A stretch of DNA of 64,000 nucleotides from Pseudeuparius sepicola (lineage: Eukaryota; Arthropoda; Insecta; Coleoptera; Anthribidae): assembly GCA_963920635.1 (NCBI GenBank), contig OY987303.1, forward strand, positions 54,497,223 to 54,561,222, in the 5' to 3' direction. Both the position numbers and the translations under genes were made by a program. The first letter of the stretch is position 1, and each line of letters begins with the position of its first letter. The notes under the pieces are model-generated. The model did no database searches. It worked only from the letters and a program-made list of their open reading frames with translations, and had not been told where the DNA came from. Positions 1 to 10,837 of this stretch are shown here, piece by piece.

Positions 1-189
1 CTGCTTGTTCCAACATATAGTTGTTAGGGCTCGTAGAGCAGTCTGCACTTTGGCTTAGTTTATCTTTTCTAATAGATGTTCATCCCTCTTTTTAATTATA
101 ATTAGATACATTTGTGAATTAGATAAAATTTCAATAATTGGGTACCTAAGTAAGTAGGTGCGTTTGTTTAAGAGATAATAAAAGCAGTA

Positions 190-1119
190 ATAAGTAACAA
201 AATATACTTGCCCAGAAGTATAATGTAAATCAATTGCTGTTCAATTTTAGAATTTTGAAGAAGTTGTTTGCATTTTTGAATGGATTGGGAATCATCTTCA
301 ATTTGTAAAACTAACTATTTAAATTTTTGGAAATTATCTGCATAAAATATTGCGCCTAGAATCCAGGTGCCCCACCTGGTGACAACAGGGTCAGGTGGTA
401 ATGGTGTTTCAGGTAAATAGGTTTTATAAAACTGCACTCTTAATGGGGCCTTTAAAAAAATTGTCTTCCCATTAGCAATTAAATTGTTGTTTTTCAAGTT
501 CTTTTACTGCTATAAGATGAGGTTTTCCAGGTTCTTCAGAAAGTTTTCCAATCATTAGATCAGCTATGTAACGACCGCAAGCATCAGTTGTTTCGTAAAA
601 AACAATATATATGTAGTTATCTGCAATTTCTTTCTTAATTTCTTCTATCACTGAAGCATATACCTTTCCAACGACGTTTTTTCTTAATGTAGATTCATCT
701 GGAGTGTTAAATTTGCAGTACTTTTGCAGAAATGCCTTCACTTGTGGGTTGGTCATCTTGTGGAGAGGAATATTCGCAGCCAAAAACATTCTGCACAAAT
801 CTTCATTAAATTCTGTCTGCCCATGGTGTTGATTACTGCTGACTTCCAAAGCTTGCTTCAACGTTGACTGAACAGGACCCGATTTGATTCTGTTAGCCTT
901 AGAAATGTGGGACGGCGTCTTGGCGAGCTGGTCTACTTGGAATTTCTTCGAGCAGGAAACAATTTTTGAACAGGCCTTGCAAAAAATGCGATCGCCATCC
1001 AAAATAAGTTCTGGATACGGTTTAATCCACAAGGCACTTTGAATTTTTGGCATGTTCACTACGCAATTCACTTTCACTTTGTTTGGGCACACAAGAGGTG
1101 TTCGGACTACTGCAACCAC
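190..1119 (-). pseudogene. hAT-superfamily transposase remnant (BED/CGGBP1-like type)
   Basis: The minus strand encodes the N-terminal part of a hAT transposase. The natural start is probably the methionine at 1053 (MPKIQSALWIKPYPEL). It is followed by a zinc-finger-like FCKACSKIV...H segment and by IYIVFYETTDACGRYIAD, which matches the region around the first catalytic acid of this hAT group. I expect FDETTD there, so the Tyr in place of Asp suggests an inactive protein. At about 480 the frame breaks after VKELEK. A later part of the protein resumes in another frame at 497-315 (TYLPETPLPPDPVVTRWGTW), then degrades further towards position 190. The middle and the C-terminal dimerisation domain are missing. 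It is a dead, internally deleted copy. The family is recognised by eye, without an alignment. Confidence 0.8.
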
Positions 1120-1261
1120 ACTGATACTAGTGATACTAGTAATTTCAAAAAGGATGCAAATAATTTATAGTAGAGGCGCAGGTAGGTATTCAAACCTCAG
1201 CTTAACAAAGCTATAAAAATCTATTAAATTACTTAAATTAATATTTACCTGTCCGAATGCC

Positions 1262-1436
1262 CATGTTAAGTAAATGACAAAAAAAATTTCTTTATTTCTA
1301 CTTTCCAAAATAGAAAATATTACGTAAATATGCAAAGTATGCAAAGAAATCCTACATATGCATTAAATGACCAAATTTGAAAATATATGCAAAATTTGCA
1401 TAAAATATACAATTGCATAAAATCCGGTCTTTAATG
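1262..1436. repeat. ATGCAAA/TGCAT-rich subterminal-type repeats
   Basis: Repeated short words (ATATGCAAA, GTATGCAAAG, ATATGCATT, ATTTGCATAA, ATTGCATAA) cluster upstream of the hAT remnant. hAT elements usually carry short transposase-binding repeats just inside their ends, so this may be the 5-prime subterminal region of that element. No terminal inverted repeat was found, so the link rests on position only. Confidence 0.4.
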
Positions 1437-2500
1437 ATTACCTATCTTCCCTTACGGTTAAATTTTCATAAAAATACAAACAAGCGAACAGAGAACAGCA
1501 TGTTGTGAAGGAGAGTAATCTCTTCTGATTGAAATGGCAGTTTAGAGTCAATTTCATAATACATTCAACTAAATTATCATTTGACTTTAACATTAGGTAA
1601 ATGAACTTTTGCAACAATACTAAACAATGGTTGGATTGTCAGAAAACTCCTTTACTTTACAAGGGTACTTTAGTTTGTCTATTCAATAGGCCCTTAATCA
1701 TTTATTCTTAAATTTTCGTCCTTTGCAAAGCTCAAAACGAATACAAGTTGACCGCTTGACGGTCAAGCAAAGAAAACCAAGCTACTTCAAGTTATTATTA
1801 CGATTTGACTTACAGCCAGGTATATAACTAAGTTCTAGCTTCCCTCGACGGTTCTAGGCATCTTGAGGCTTGAAATTGTAAAGGAACGATTCTTCACTTC
1901 GAACTTGTAGAGAAATGTTGAAAAATTTATAAAAATCTGTCGTCAGCACTTCGGGCTGTCTGTTTCCACTGCCTCGTCGCAGCAATCTGGCGACGATAGC
2001 ACTACCCGCACTACGCAAATTAATTCTGGTAAATTTCTTGTAAAATCAACTGACAGGGAATGACAGGCCACGCCGCGCAGACCCGCAAGCCATGTTGCGG
2101 CTTTTCAACAGTGTTGCCGGAACTACTAGGAACGTACAAATCTAGTATATTTTTGCGTTCATTTTACAAAAATACGTTTTTGATCATTCTAGAGCATTTT
2201 TTGCAAGTTGCGAGGTTGAAAGTTATATTTGTTTTCTATCTATAGATTATCTGTTATGTGATTGCTAATAATTATTAGTTGTCGACATAAAGTTATTAAT
2301 GTTGTTATGTATTTTAGGATAATATTCATGTACGCAGAGTGAATCATAGATTTTTTTTAAAACTGTATTTTATTCACAATTTTGTTTTTTTTTCCAAACA
2401 TGGAACATGGAAATACCATTCTTATTATGAAAGCTGCCTTATTTAATAGTTCCCTATTTACATTGCCAGATGAATAAGTGCACTTTTTAGGCCTGACTTA
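1437..2500. other. Unique AT-rich stretch with a GC-richer core, no gene seen
   Basis: No convincing coding frame. The part at 1960-2110 is GC-richer (CTGGCGACGATAGC, CCACGCCGCGCAGACC) and resembles unique non-repeat DNA. A short inverted motif, TTGACCG-CTTGA-CGGTCAA, lies near 1748. Nothing more can be assigned. Confidence 0.4.
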
Positions 2501-2514
2501 GAACCACTTCCTGA

Positions 2515-2860
2515 CATCCGATTGAGCTGAAACTTTGCATACACCTTTAGTTCCCGTGTAATACTTTCAAAATGGCCGCCGCTCCAAGATGGCAGATGAT
2601 GTATTTTTTGTCAACCCCCATAATATGGGTATCAAATGAAAGGGCTTGAAGAGTAGGAAACGAAAAAGTTAGTGACATCACACTAAATTCAATATGGGCG
2701 CCGCTCCAAGATGGCGGATTACCTATTTGATACCCAAGATGGGTATCAAATGAAAGGGCTCGACGGGTATAGAAAATAGTAAGGTGAATGACTTCATACG
2801 AAATCCAATATGGCAGCCGCCCCAAGATGGCGGACTAAATTTCTTTACCACCCTCCTGAC
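2515..2860. repeat. Degenerate three-unit repeat with paired ATGGC(C/G)G motifs
   Basis: GCTCCAAGATGGC or a close variant recurs near 2581, 2703 and 2819, a spacing of about 117-122 bp. Each unit carries an upstream ATGGC/ATGGG word and a downstream AAGATGGCGG-like word. It opens with the phrase GAGCTGAAACTTTGCATACAC, like the 122-bp array at 7.8 kb (GAGCTGAAATTTTGTACACAC). It is therefore an older, diverged member of the same satellite-bearing repeat family. Confidence 0.65.
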
Positions 2861-2904
2861 ATGGGAATCAAATAGGTATTTACTAAAAAGCACAAAATAA
2901 AATT

Positions 2905-3225
2905 GAAAATAAAAAAAAACCTTTTTAAAAACAAGCTTTTGTATAAACCATGTACTAAAATGAATAAAGTAAAGAATGAAATAAGTCTAGGTTTTCGTTA
3001 AGATACCTAATTCAATGCTAAATTGCGACAAGTTTTGGTAGATCAAAAAGGTTGTCGCGCGAATTGTAAAGAAAAAGATGTATACTTTGGCAAATAGGTA
3101 GTTGCTTATATCAACCAATCACTGTCCAATAAAATTAATTGGTAGGTACCTACTTTTATGAACATTTCGCGCGACAAGCTTTTTGATTTACAAAAACTTG
3201 TCGCAATTTCGCATTGAATTATCTA
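2905..3225. repeat. Foldback repeat with AAGCTTTTRTATAA end and GCGCGACAAGCTTTTTGAT arms
   Basis: An inverted repeat pairs 3010-3065 (AATGCTAAATTGCGACAAG...GTTGTCGCGCGAA) with 3165-3225 (TTCGCGCGACAAGCTTTTTG...GCATTGAATTA). The outer part at 2918-3008 is nearly the same as 60625-60755. It also resembles the start of the palindrome at 8652. No coding capacity was seen. Confidence 0.65.
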
Positions 3226-4110
3226 AAATTTATTTGTGGCGCAAACAGATCCATTTAATTTTTAATTGGGTTTTTCGCCATCAAACTGATTGAAAGACAA
3301 CTTTTTCAAGTTGCCTGGAAAATTCATAAATTCTTAACACTGAATGAACGAAACTTTAAACGTGTAACTCAAAAAATAACTTCAACAAATTTGTTTTCTG
3401 AGCTTTCGGAGAATAAATCTTCCTCCTTTCTCAAAGATCATGCTACGTCAAAGTGAAGTGACAGATTAATAAATTTCAGGTTAAAATGTCATGACAACAG
3501 AAACAATAGCCTAGCCACCTGCCTGATATTGTACCCTGTGTTCTATCTAATTATCTATACTAACTTCTCTTTGAATAAGTGGCAATAATATTTTACTGAA
3601 TTCCACTGAACATTCAGCAACACAGTTTCCCGTATTTCCTAGAATAAATGCAGATTCTTTAATTTTTCGTCTATTTCCTACTTCTTCTTTGAGAATTGGT
3701 TTGGACCTATCCCACAATATCCTATGATTGTTATTAAAAGAATGTTCACATATTTGTGACTTCGAAATTTGATTTTGCCCGATATAATTTTTATGTTCTT
3801 TTAAACGAACGTTAAATGGCCTACAAGTCTCCCCGAACTTTCCACATTCACAAGAAATTTTATAAATGCAATTTTTTGAACTTTGTACCTCAGTTTTAAC
3901 TAGCATCGATCTTAATGTATTTTTGGTTTTAAATACTGTTCTGTCCAGGAATATAAGGAATAATTAAATTTACTGGTCGGTCCACCAGATTTATTTCTTT
4001 AATCCTATTAGCATTGTTATTTTGTTGGGAATCCTGAAAAACTTGCTCAACAAATTCAATAGGATAACTACTATTCTTCTCAAGAACATGTTTTATATGT
4101 TAAGAGGCTA
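3226..4110 (-). pseudogene. Penelope-like element remnant: RT tail and GIY-YIG endonuclease
   Basis: On the minus strand 4110-3907 translates in pieces to the tail of the reverse transcriptase (VDRPVNLIIPYIPG, KTKNTLRSMLVKT). It runs into a GIY-YIG endonuclease domain at 3906-3547: NCIYKISCECGKFGETCRPF, then VRLKEHKNYI and FNNNHRILWDRSKPIL. The second copy at 57.7 kb reads CGMFYVGATYRPF. This copy has therefore lost six bases encoding YV of the YVG motif, which belongs to the conserved GIY-YIG core, and four codons after LVKT. The 3-prime untranslated part (3226-3546) also matches the second copy. It is a 5-prime-truncated, catalytically dead retroelement. Confidence 0.85.
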
Positions 4111-5380
4111 CGATACTTATGAAATCCGCCTCAAGTGCCCGACTCAATTCAGGACAAACGTCGCTCGATTAGATATGCCTATCCTTTTCCTTCCTCTAGT
4201 CCCCACGACTCCCCACTCCAGCCTGCCCCTTCATAGTGCTACGATTGAGGGGCAGCCGGCTGTAGTTACTACACTGAGAAAAATCTGTCACTTTGTAAAA
4301 AAACCCTGTTTAATTCAATATGAGATATTATTCCTCAAACTCAAGCAAAAGCTTTTTTGCAACTAACAATAATCAATTCAATGACAATTGATATTGAATT
4401 CTAATGAATAATTTAAATGTAATATTTTATTTCAATAAATAGCATGTTCTGGAATTGATTCTATAATACTTCTTTTCTAAGCACATTCTTTTGTCAGAAC
4501 AACATAACATAACGTTTCACAACTACTGTCACTGAATTTTTGCTGGATTTGTAATAATTGTGGGTACTAATATCAATTATAATTATTAGTAATATATCAT
4601 ATTATTGCCTAAATAATAAGCAAATGATGTGTAAAATGCAAATCAAGTTGCTAGTGTAGCAACTTATAATTGACAAAACAGAAATGTTGCAGATGAGATC
4701 AATAAATTAATAACATTTAATTTTAGTGGATACAAGTTCTAGTAACCCCCAGTTTGTTAATAGCCATTCACTTGCACAGTATTCATTATGACTACGAACG
4801 ATATAAAATGTATGGTTGATTCAAAACCTTTGCGATCATTAATTTGCGATCATTGATTTTGGTAAATTACTCAGTCAAGGTCACAGTTTTTTTTACTAAC
4901 GTGTTTGTAATAGGATATTAGTTCAGTCGAGTAAAAAGTACTTGATTCAATCTAACTTGTATTGGACATGAATTCTAATATGAAAATTCTAAGAATTTCT
5001 TGAATACCATAAAAATTGAAAAACATGATTTACTGATTATATTGATGAATAGGTACCTATAAAAGTTGCAATTAAGTTGTTTTGTTCATCCAATGAATTA
5101 TAATGTTTTTTCAGTTGCTTCTGGGGTACTCTTAGATAGTTTGGAGTAGTCTGAGGGTGAGAATTATCATTATTTAAATAAAATAAATTTAATTGTTTAA
5201 ATAAAACATGAGACATTTTAAAACCGAGGTTATGCTTTCATTGTAGTATGCCAATTTTAGTATCGAAGTGACAATACGTCTTCTTAACGGAAATTTAAAC
5301 TATTTTAAACTTATTGGTTCATCTGCAATTAAGTAAAAAGTATAGATTAGATTAGAAAAGTGACTATAGTATACACGAAC
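4111..5380. other. Mostly unique AT-rich DNA, no gene seen
   Basis: 4104-4280 contains a moderately GC-rich block with GGCTACGATACTTATGAAATCC. It weakly resembles the inverted GTATCGTAGCGCC end word at 7675, so a repeat end may lie here. The rest, 4370-5380, is AT-rich with no supported coding frame or repeat partner in the window. Confidence 0.35.
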
Positions 5381-5424
5381 TCACTTCACAACAGTCTTTT
5401 TTCCTGTGTAGATAATATGAAATA

Positions 5425-5610
5425 ATAAGTCAGGTGCCGGCCGCCGCCGACGGGTCACACGAGTCTCGCCGATGCCGACGAAGAAGCGCGAATATTTAAA
5501 AAACGGCGGTGGCCTGTTTGCTTTATTGCAAAAATGATATTTTTGGGAGTTATAGAGGGCGTTCACTTTTCGTTGGCAACACACTGCATAGCTTTTTGGC
5601 GTCGAAGCAA
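5425..5610. other. GC-richer unique island
   Basis: A short segment (GTGCCGGCCGCCGCCGACGGG and onward) stands out from AT-rich surroundings. No coding frame, transposon end or RNA structure was recognised. It could be a CpG-rich regulatory site, but nothing here proves it. Confidence 0.3.
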
Positions 5611-6228
5611 TTTTACTATTATTTTTCATATCAGCAAAGGTGCATAGGTACTATGAAGAGTTCGTGTATAAAAAACTTCTGTAATTGCTCAATTATAAAA
5701 TCTAAATTAACGATTCGATTACCGAATTCTTCTTGAACCACGTTAGGGTCAGTTGAACATCTATCAATGTTTGATTGGATAATTATTGTTCTGCATAATA
5801 GTGTTGTTACGACCAAAAAAGTGCGTTTAAATTCTACTTCTATAAAATGTTTTATATACCTAGTATTCCATATTAATATTTGTGTAATAATAAATAAATC
5901 TAACTGAAAACTTTCTACACTGTAAGAGCAGCGTCCAGAGATATACTTTCTAGACTTTGGTAAGAGTTCACTTTAGAGGGATTAGAGTGAATAATAGACC
6001 ATAGGTATAATATCACAACTATGATTTGTTTATTTAAAAACAGTAAGCGGTTTCGTTAATCTATAAAATTACATCATCAAGGACTACAATATAAGATTTA
6101 AAAAAGTAAATAAATAAAGGATAATCACTTATAGTCCAAGAGCTTCCAGGAAATTTGAAGGAGATACTTGAAAAAAGATTATAATTATGTAAATGTTTTT
6201 AATTGTTTCAACTTTGACTTGTGGCTGA

Positions 6229-6609
6229 ATGTATATATTTCAAATATATAATGAGGATGTAGGTAAATTTATAGAGTTGCGAAACCGGTCTCCGTTTTCA
6301 AATAAAGTAATAGTTTTGAGATGTTTTTCCCAGAAAGTTTGTTTCTCAAACCCTATGCACCTGCACTTATACCTAAATCCGAATAATAAGTGTGCAAAAT
6401 GCAAAATATGTGTTAGTACCCTAGTACCCCTCTCTCAAATTCTGGGAACCATATTAGGTACGGGAATAAAAGCACACAAGCCCACAAATTACTCCTATTG
6501 GTTTCACTGTGACTGTTGCGACATCATTATCAAACATTATAGGTATTTTGCCCTGACTGCCGTTCAGTTTCAGAACCTTCTGACAAATCTGAATTATCGA
6601 ACATCCTAG
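6229..6609 (+). CDS. Unrecognised open frame, 126 codons, doubtful
   Basis: A 126-codon frame starts at an ATG and contains a cysteine cluster (CAKCKICVSTL) and a second one (WFHCDCCDIII). These could suggest metal binding, but I recognise no family. The DNA is AT-rich and there is no copy elsewhere in the window. No promoter, splice context or similarity supports translation. In sequence of this composition an open frame of this length can occur by chance, so it is listed only for completeness. Confidence 0.15.
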   Translation: MYIFQIYNEDVGKFIELRNRSPFSNKVIVLRCFSQKVCFSNPMHLHLYLNPNNKCAKCKICVSTLVPLSQILGTILGTGIKAHKPTNYSYWFHCDCCDIIIKHYRYFALTAVQFQNLLTNLNYRTS

Positions 6610-7660
6610 AAAATGTATTAAAATGTCATAAATTCGACAGACTGGAACAATAAAATGTACCCTCTATTTTTATTTTGCCCGATTTTCAACTTAAATGACT
6701 TTCGAACAATCTTCTAACGAAGAAGTTTCTAAAATTGACTGGATGTCAGAATTATTATCGTTCCCTCTGGAAAGTATATAAATTAGCTTTTATCATGCAG
6801 CGATTTGACACAATAATCGTATTACATAGGATATTATTCGTTTTCAAAAAATGCTTCACATGACCCATTTATTTGACAAAAATATTACTTGTACCTATCA
6901 CATTTTTAAAGTAAAAATCAAGCGCACAATTTGGTCTAGAATTTAAATTTACTCTTTTTGCACGACCAGGCCATTTTCTGTCCTAGGGATTAAACCATTT
7001 TACACAAAAGCAAAAAGTACTTTGTGAATAATAATTATTTATTTATTACTCCTGGAGGAATAATAATAATGAGTATTATTATATGCCAGTCGACATACAT
7101 AATGTAATATTCCAACATTCAAAACAAGCGAAACACAAATAAGGGAGACAGAGTAATAAAATGAAAAATGAAACATCTGATATCGATTGAAAGTTCCCCT
7201 GACGTTGTTCCCGAGCCCGGTGAGGTAGGCCGAAGTGGGGGAGTAGGGGAACCACGAGTTCCAGCGAACGCCCGCCCGCCCGTCTATCTCCGTACGTCTA
7301 ATTCCTGCTCGGATGGCCAATTCACGGATCATTTTATTGCCGGGCAATGGGTTCGTAGTTTTCAAATCATAGCCAAACGAACAAACGTATCGACTTGAAA
7401 GTAGTCTTAAAATAATGTTATCGAATGCCTCAATCGTCGTTGTGTTTTTCGAATTATTTTTGAGCGGCGGAAATACTCGAAATTCTTAACCGAATATAGT
7501 CGAATTTCGGGTATGTTTGGCATTTTTTTTAACAGTGTCGCATTAGTCCTGCACAGTTCGTGATACACAACGACGATTCTTCGTAGTTTTATCTAAGCCA
7601 CAAAAAAAAATCAAGTGAAAATATTAAGAAATGCAAGTAGGAGATGTAAACTACGAAACC
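6610..7660. other. Unique stretch with a GC-richer core at 7200-7340
   Basis: No repeat partner was found in the window. The core at 7200-7340 (CCGAGCCCGGTGAGGTAGG, GCGAACGCCCGCCCGCCCG) is GC-rich and open in several frames, but none looks like protein. It may be a small regulatory or CpG-rich island. Confidence 0.3.
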
Positions 7661-8645
7661 CTTAAAAATGGGGGGTATCGTAGCGCCTTAAATGAAGGTT
7701 TTTAAAAGCTTTTATTTAACTTGCAATGTATGTATGTATGTATGTAATTTGTTCGGGTGGAATCTTGCAACTCAATTTTGAAGCAGATATCTTCAACCGA
7801 TCGAGCTGAAATTTTGTACACACGTTTAATTTGGATGACAATGCATGATTATATGTGTGACGTCATTCTAAATCCAACATGGCGGATCACCCAAGATGGC
7901 GGACTAGTTAAATTTCAACCGATCGAGCTGAAATTTTGTACACACGTTTAATTTGGATGACAATGCATGATTATATGTGTGACGTCATTCTAAATCCAAC
8001 ATGGCGGAACACTCAAGATGGCGGACTAGTTAAATTTCAACCGATCGAGCTGAAATTTTGTACACACGTTTAATTTGGATGACAATGCATGATTATATGT
8101 GTGACGTCATTCTAAATCCAACATGGCGGAACACTCAAGATGGCGGACTAGTTAAATTTCAACCGATCGAGCTGAAATTTTGTACACACGTTTAATTTGG
8201 ATGACAATGCATGATTATATGTGTGACGTCATTCTAAATCCAACATGGCGGAACACCCAAGATGGCGGACTAGTTAAATTTCAACCGATCGAGCTGAAAT
8301 TTTGTACACACGTTTAATTTGGATGACAATGCATGATTATATGTGTGACGTCATTCTAAATCCAACATGGCGGAACACTCAAGATGGCGGACTAGTTAAA
8401 TTTCAACCGATCGAGCTGAAATTTTGTACACACGTTTAATTTGGATGACAATGCATGATTATATGTGTGACGTCATTCTAAATCCAACATGGCGGAACAC
8501 CCAAGATGGTCATTAGAAGGTCTCCTCATTGAAGAGCTAGACTGTTCTAAACTAACCGGCAAACGACCTTGCAACAATGATGCGTTAACTGAGATGAATA
8601 GACTCAGACACCTGGCCAAACTAAAAATTACAAAATAAATTAAAA
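7661..8645 (+). repeat. Repeat element containing six 122-bp satellite units
   Basis: After a leader (GGGGGGTATCGTAGCGCC, AAGCTTTTATTTAACTTGC, then TATG repeats at 7722-7745) come six nearly identical units of exactly 122 bp. They start at 7794, 7916, 8038, 8160, 8282 and 8404 and end near 8508. Each unit holds CAACCGATCGAGCTGAAATT, the palindrome TGACGTCA, AACATGGCGG and, except in the last, AAGATGGCGGAC. After the array a short coding-looking tail follows (see 8514). A family name cannot be given from sequence alone. The ATGGCGG words match the core of YY1/Pho-type sites and TGACGTCA matches a CREB/ATF site. Confidence 0.85.
8514..8636 (+). pseudogene. Short coding-like tail of the satellite-bearing repeat
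   Basis: One frame reads WSLEGLLIEELDCSKLTGKR, then PCNNDALTEMNRLRHLAKLK, then ITK and a stop. The composition is protein-like and joins directly to the last satellite unit. I do not recognise the family. It may be the C-terminus of an element-encoded or captured protein. Confidence 0.35.
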
Positions 8646-8651
8646 GTAAAA

Positions 8652-8948
8652 AAATATTTTTAAAAAAAGCTTTTATTTAAATGCGCTAAAAAGAATAAAA
8701 TAATCTTTTCTTTTAAAACTTTTACTATCAACTTATAACGTCATTCCACAATTTATATGATATAAAAGCTTGTCGCGAGATTTAAGTAGTGGTATTTACT
8801 TAGTTTGAAAACTTAAATCTCGCGACAAGCTTTTATATCATATAAATTGTGGAATGACGTGATAAGTTGATAGTAAAAGTTTTAAAAGAAAAGATTATTT
8901 TATTCTTTTTAGCGCATTTAAATAAAAGCTTTTTTTAAAAATATTTTT
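8652..8948. repeat. Near-perfect palindrome with about 136-bp arms
   Basis: The arm at 8652-8787 is the reverse complement of 8811-8948, with a 23-bp spacer. Only a few differences are visible, for example AACTTATAACGTCA against TGACGTGATAAGTT. Arm words include TTGTCGCGAGATTTAAGT and AAGCTTTTATTTAAATGCGC. The latter relates to the repeats at 2905, 7690 and 60625. The right arm runs directly into the GC-rich duplicated unit. Confidence 0.85.
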
Positions 8949-9666
8949 TGGCTTTGATATCGAGCAATCGCGTTCTATGAAACCAACGCCGAAGGGCAAG
9001 GCCGAAAGGCTCGCCGCTATTTCACAGACACGTCCCGGGCGAGGGGAGGCCCCGGCCAGATGTTCGCGTGTTTCCCGGCGTCTCTCTCTCCGTCGCTCCG
9101 GCCGTCCGGCAGCGTCGGAGAGAGACGGGCGATACCTGGCGGGATGCCTCGGTGCCACGCGCCCCCGGCACACGACTCGGAGCCGGGGATTTGCACAACA
9201 ATCGCCGGGACTTTTTGTGTTGTGCCGCGTAGGGTCGGGCGGCGGGAACTCGGCGCAGGGCCGGCTTCGTAGGCCAGGGAAAATAGAATTTGACCTAGAA
9301 AAAAATATTTTTTGGCTTTGATATCGAGCAATCGCGTTCTATGAAACCAACGCCGAAGGGCAAGGCCGAAAGGCTCGCCGCTATTTCACAGACACGTCCC
9401 GGGCGAGGGGAGGCCCCGGCCAGATGTTCGCGTGTTTCCCGGCGTCTCTCTCTCCGTCGCTCCGGCCGTCCGGCAGCGTCGGAGAGAGACGGGCGATACC
9501 TGGCGGGATGCCTCGGTGCCACGCGCCCCCGGCACACGACTCGGAGCCGGGGATTTGCACAACAATCGCCGGGACTTTTTGTGTTGTGCCGCGTAGGGTC
9601 GGGCGGCGGGAACTCGGCGCAGGGCCGGCTTCGTAGGCCAGGGAAAATAGAATTTGACCTAGAAAA
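8939..9666. repeat. Exact tandem duplication of a 364-bp GC-rich unit
   Basis: Unit one (about 8939-9302) and unit two (9303-9666) look identical over their length. For example TATGAAACCAACGCCGAAGG lies at 8976 and again 364 bp later, at 9340. The core is very GC-rich against the AT-rich background. It contains an inverted GCACAACAA/TTGTGTTGTGC pair. All frames are open but read as Arg/Pro/Gly-rich shadow protein, so I do not call a gene. It is not a recognisable rRNA core. The identity implies a very recent duplication, or an assembly artefact. Confidence 0.85.
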
Positions 9667-9724
9667 AAATATTGACTGCAATTTTGTTTTACGATGTCAA
9701 AGTTATAAGTAAATACGTTGGTAG

Positions 9725-10350
9725 AAACCAAAAATTAAACATTTTGAAGAAACGGAACCTTGAGTTACCTCAAAAAACACCTATTTTTCGTTAGAAACTT
9801 CGAGCAAAAATGTTAAATGGATTTTTTTAGACTCTTTAGGTAAAACAACTTCCCTTGCCAACGTACATTAAGAAATTAAACATTTTAAGAATATGGAAGT
9901 AACTTAGATCGACAAAGAGGGATAAAAGTCGGATAATTTTCTATTTCGGCAAAAGCAAAAATATTAACTACGTTTTTATTGCAGATGATCATTCCCTTTT
10001 TCAAATATAATGTAACTTATACAAAATTAAACATTTATCCGAGCCGCATGTACGTCAGCTGTCACTTCTCATTGGTATAGACTAGGCAAAAATATGAACT
10101 GTTTTTTTTGTTTAACTTTTTACAATTTAACTATATTGAATCATATATAGCGAAATTAAACATTTATTTACAGCGCATATAGGTCAACTGTCACTTGTCA
10201 TTTCTTTAGGAAAGCAAAAATATTAACTGTTTTTTTTTTTGTTTAACCTTTTACAATATAACTATATTAAATCACATATAGTGAAATTAAACATTTATTT
10301 ACGGCGCATGTAGGTCAACTGTCATTTGTCATTTCAAAATACTTCCGTTA
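9725..10350. repeat. Degenerate tandem satellite, period about 130-150 bp
   Basis: The word AAATTAAACATTT recurs at 9732, 9873, 10024, 10153 and 10284. The later units also share GCGCATRTAGGTCAACTGTCA, TTGTCATTTC and AAAAATATTAACTGTTTTTT. The first two units are more diverged. No open frame of interest. Confidence 0.75.
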
Positions 10351-10837
10351 CCAATTTTTGTTTAATTTCAAAAAAGTTAACAAGACTTAGTACCTATCCA
10401 CTTACAAAGTTTAACAAAAATCAGCCAGTTAATAATTTTGTTTTCAAAGACAGCTTCAAATTTCTTTAAAATGCGATTTCCGGCTAAACAATATGTTTAA
10501 TTTCAGAATAAACTGCTAATACTTGATTTTTAAGGTAATTATAAATAATAAAAACGCAGTTAATATTTTTGCCCAACAAAATATTACGCAAAATGACATT
10601 TTTACATCGTTCGGATACTTGCGCAAACGTAATCTGTTTAATTTATCAATCTCAACTTTATATACCTTACTTACGCCCGCACACGCGTATGTTTATTTTG
10701 TATAAAAAACAATTCTGGCGTTCATTTATTACCAACATTTTGTGATGGCATTATAAAAATGCGGTTATGAATTTTGTCTAGGTTTCGTTATTTTTTACCG
10801 TAATTTCCCTGGCCTATCGGGAGAAAGTGGTCAATTG
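10351..10837. other. AT-rich, no gene seen
   Basis: Continues the satellite-like AT-rich composition without clear repeats. The phrase TTTCCCTGGCCTA near 10805 also occurs, inverted, at the end of the 364-bp GC-rich unit (TAGGCCAGGGAAA). No further structure was seen. Confidence 0.3.

Noticed and set aside
4022..4366. 114-codon plus-strand frame
   Set aside because: It begins inside the Penelope-like remnant, antisense to its coding strand, and then runs into unrelated sequence.
8976..9290. GC-rich unit as an rRNA gene fragment
   Set aside because: No stretch matches conserved 18S, 28S or 5.8S cores that I can recall. A spacer origin remains possible but unsupported.
8895..9731. Several open frames of 70-128 codons over the GC-rich duplicated unit
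   Set aside because: They are open on both strands and several frames because the DNA is GC-rich. The peptides are Arg/Pro/Gly-rich without family features and simply repeat with the 364-bp unit.
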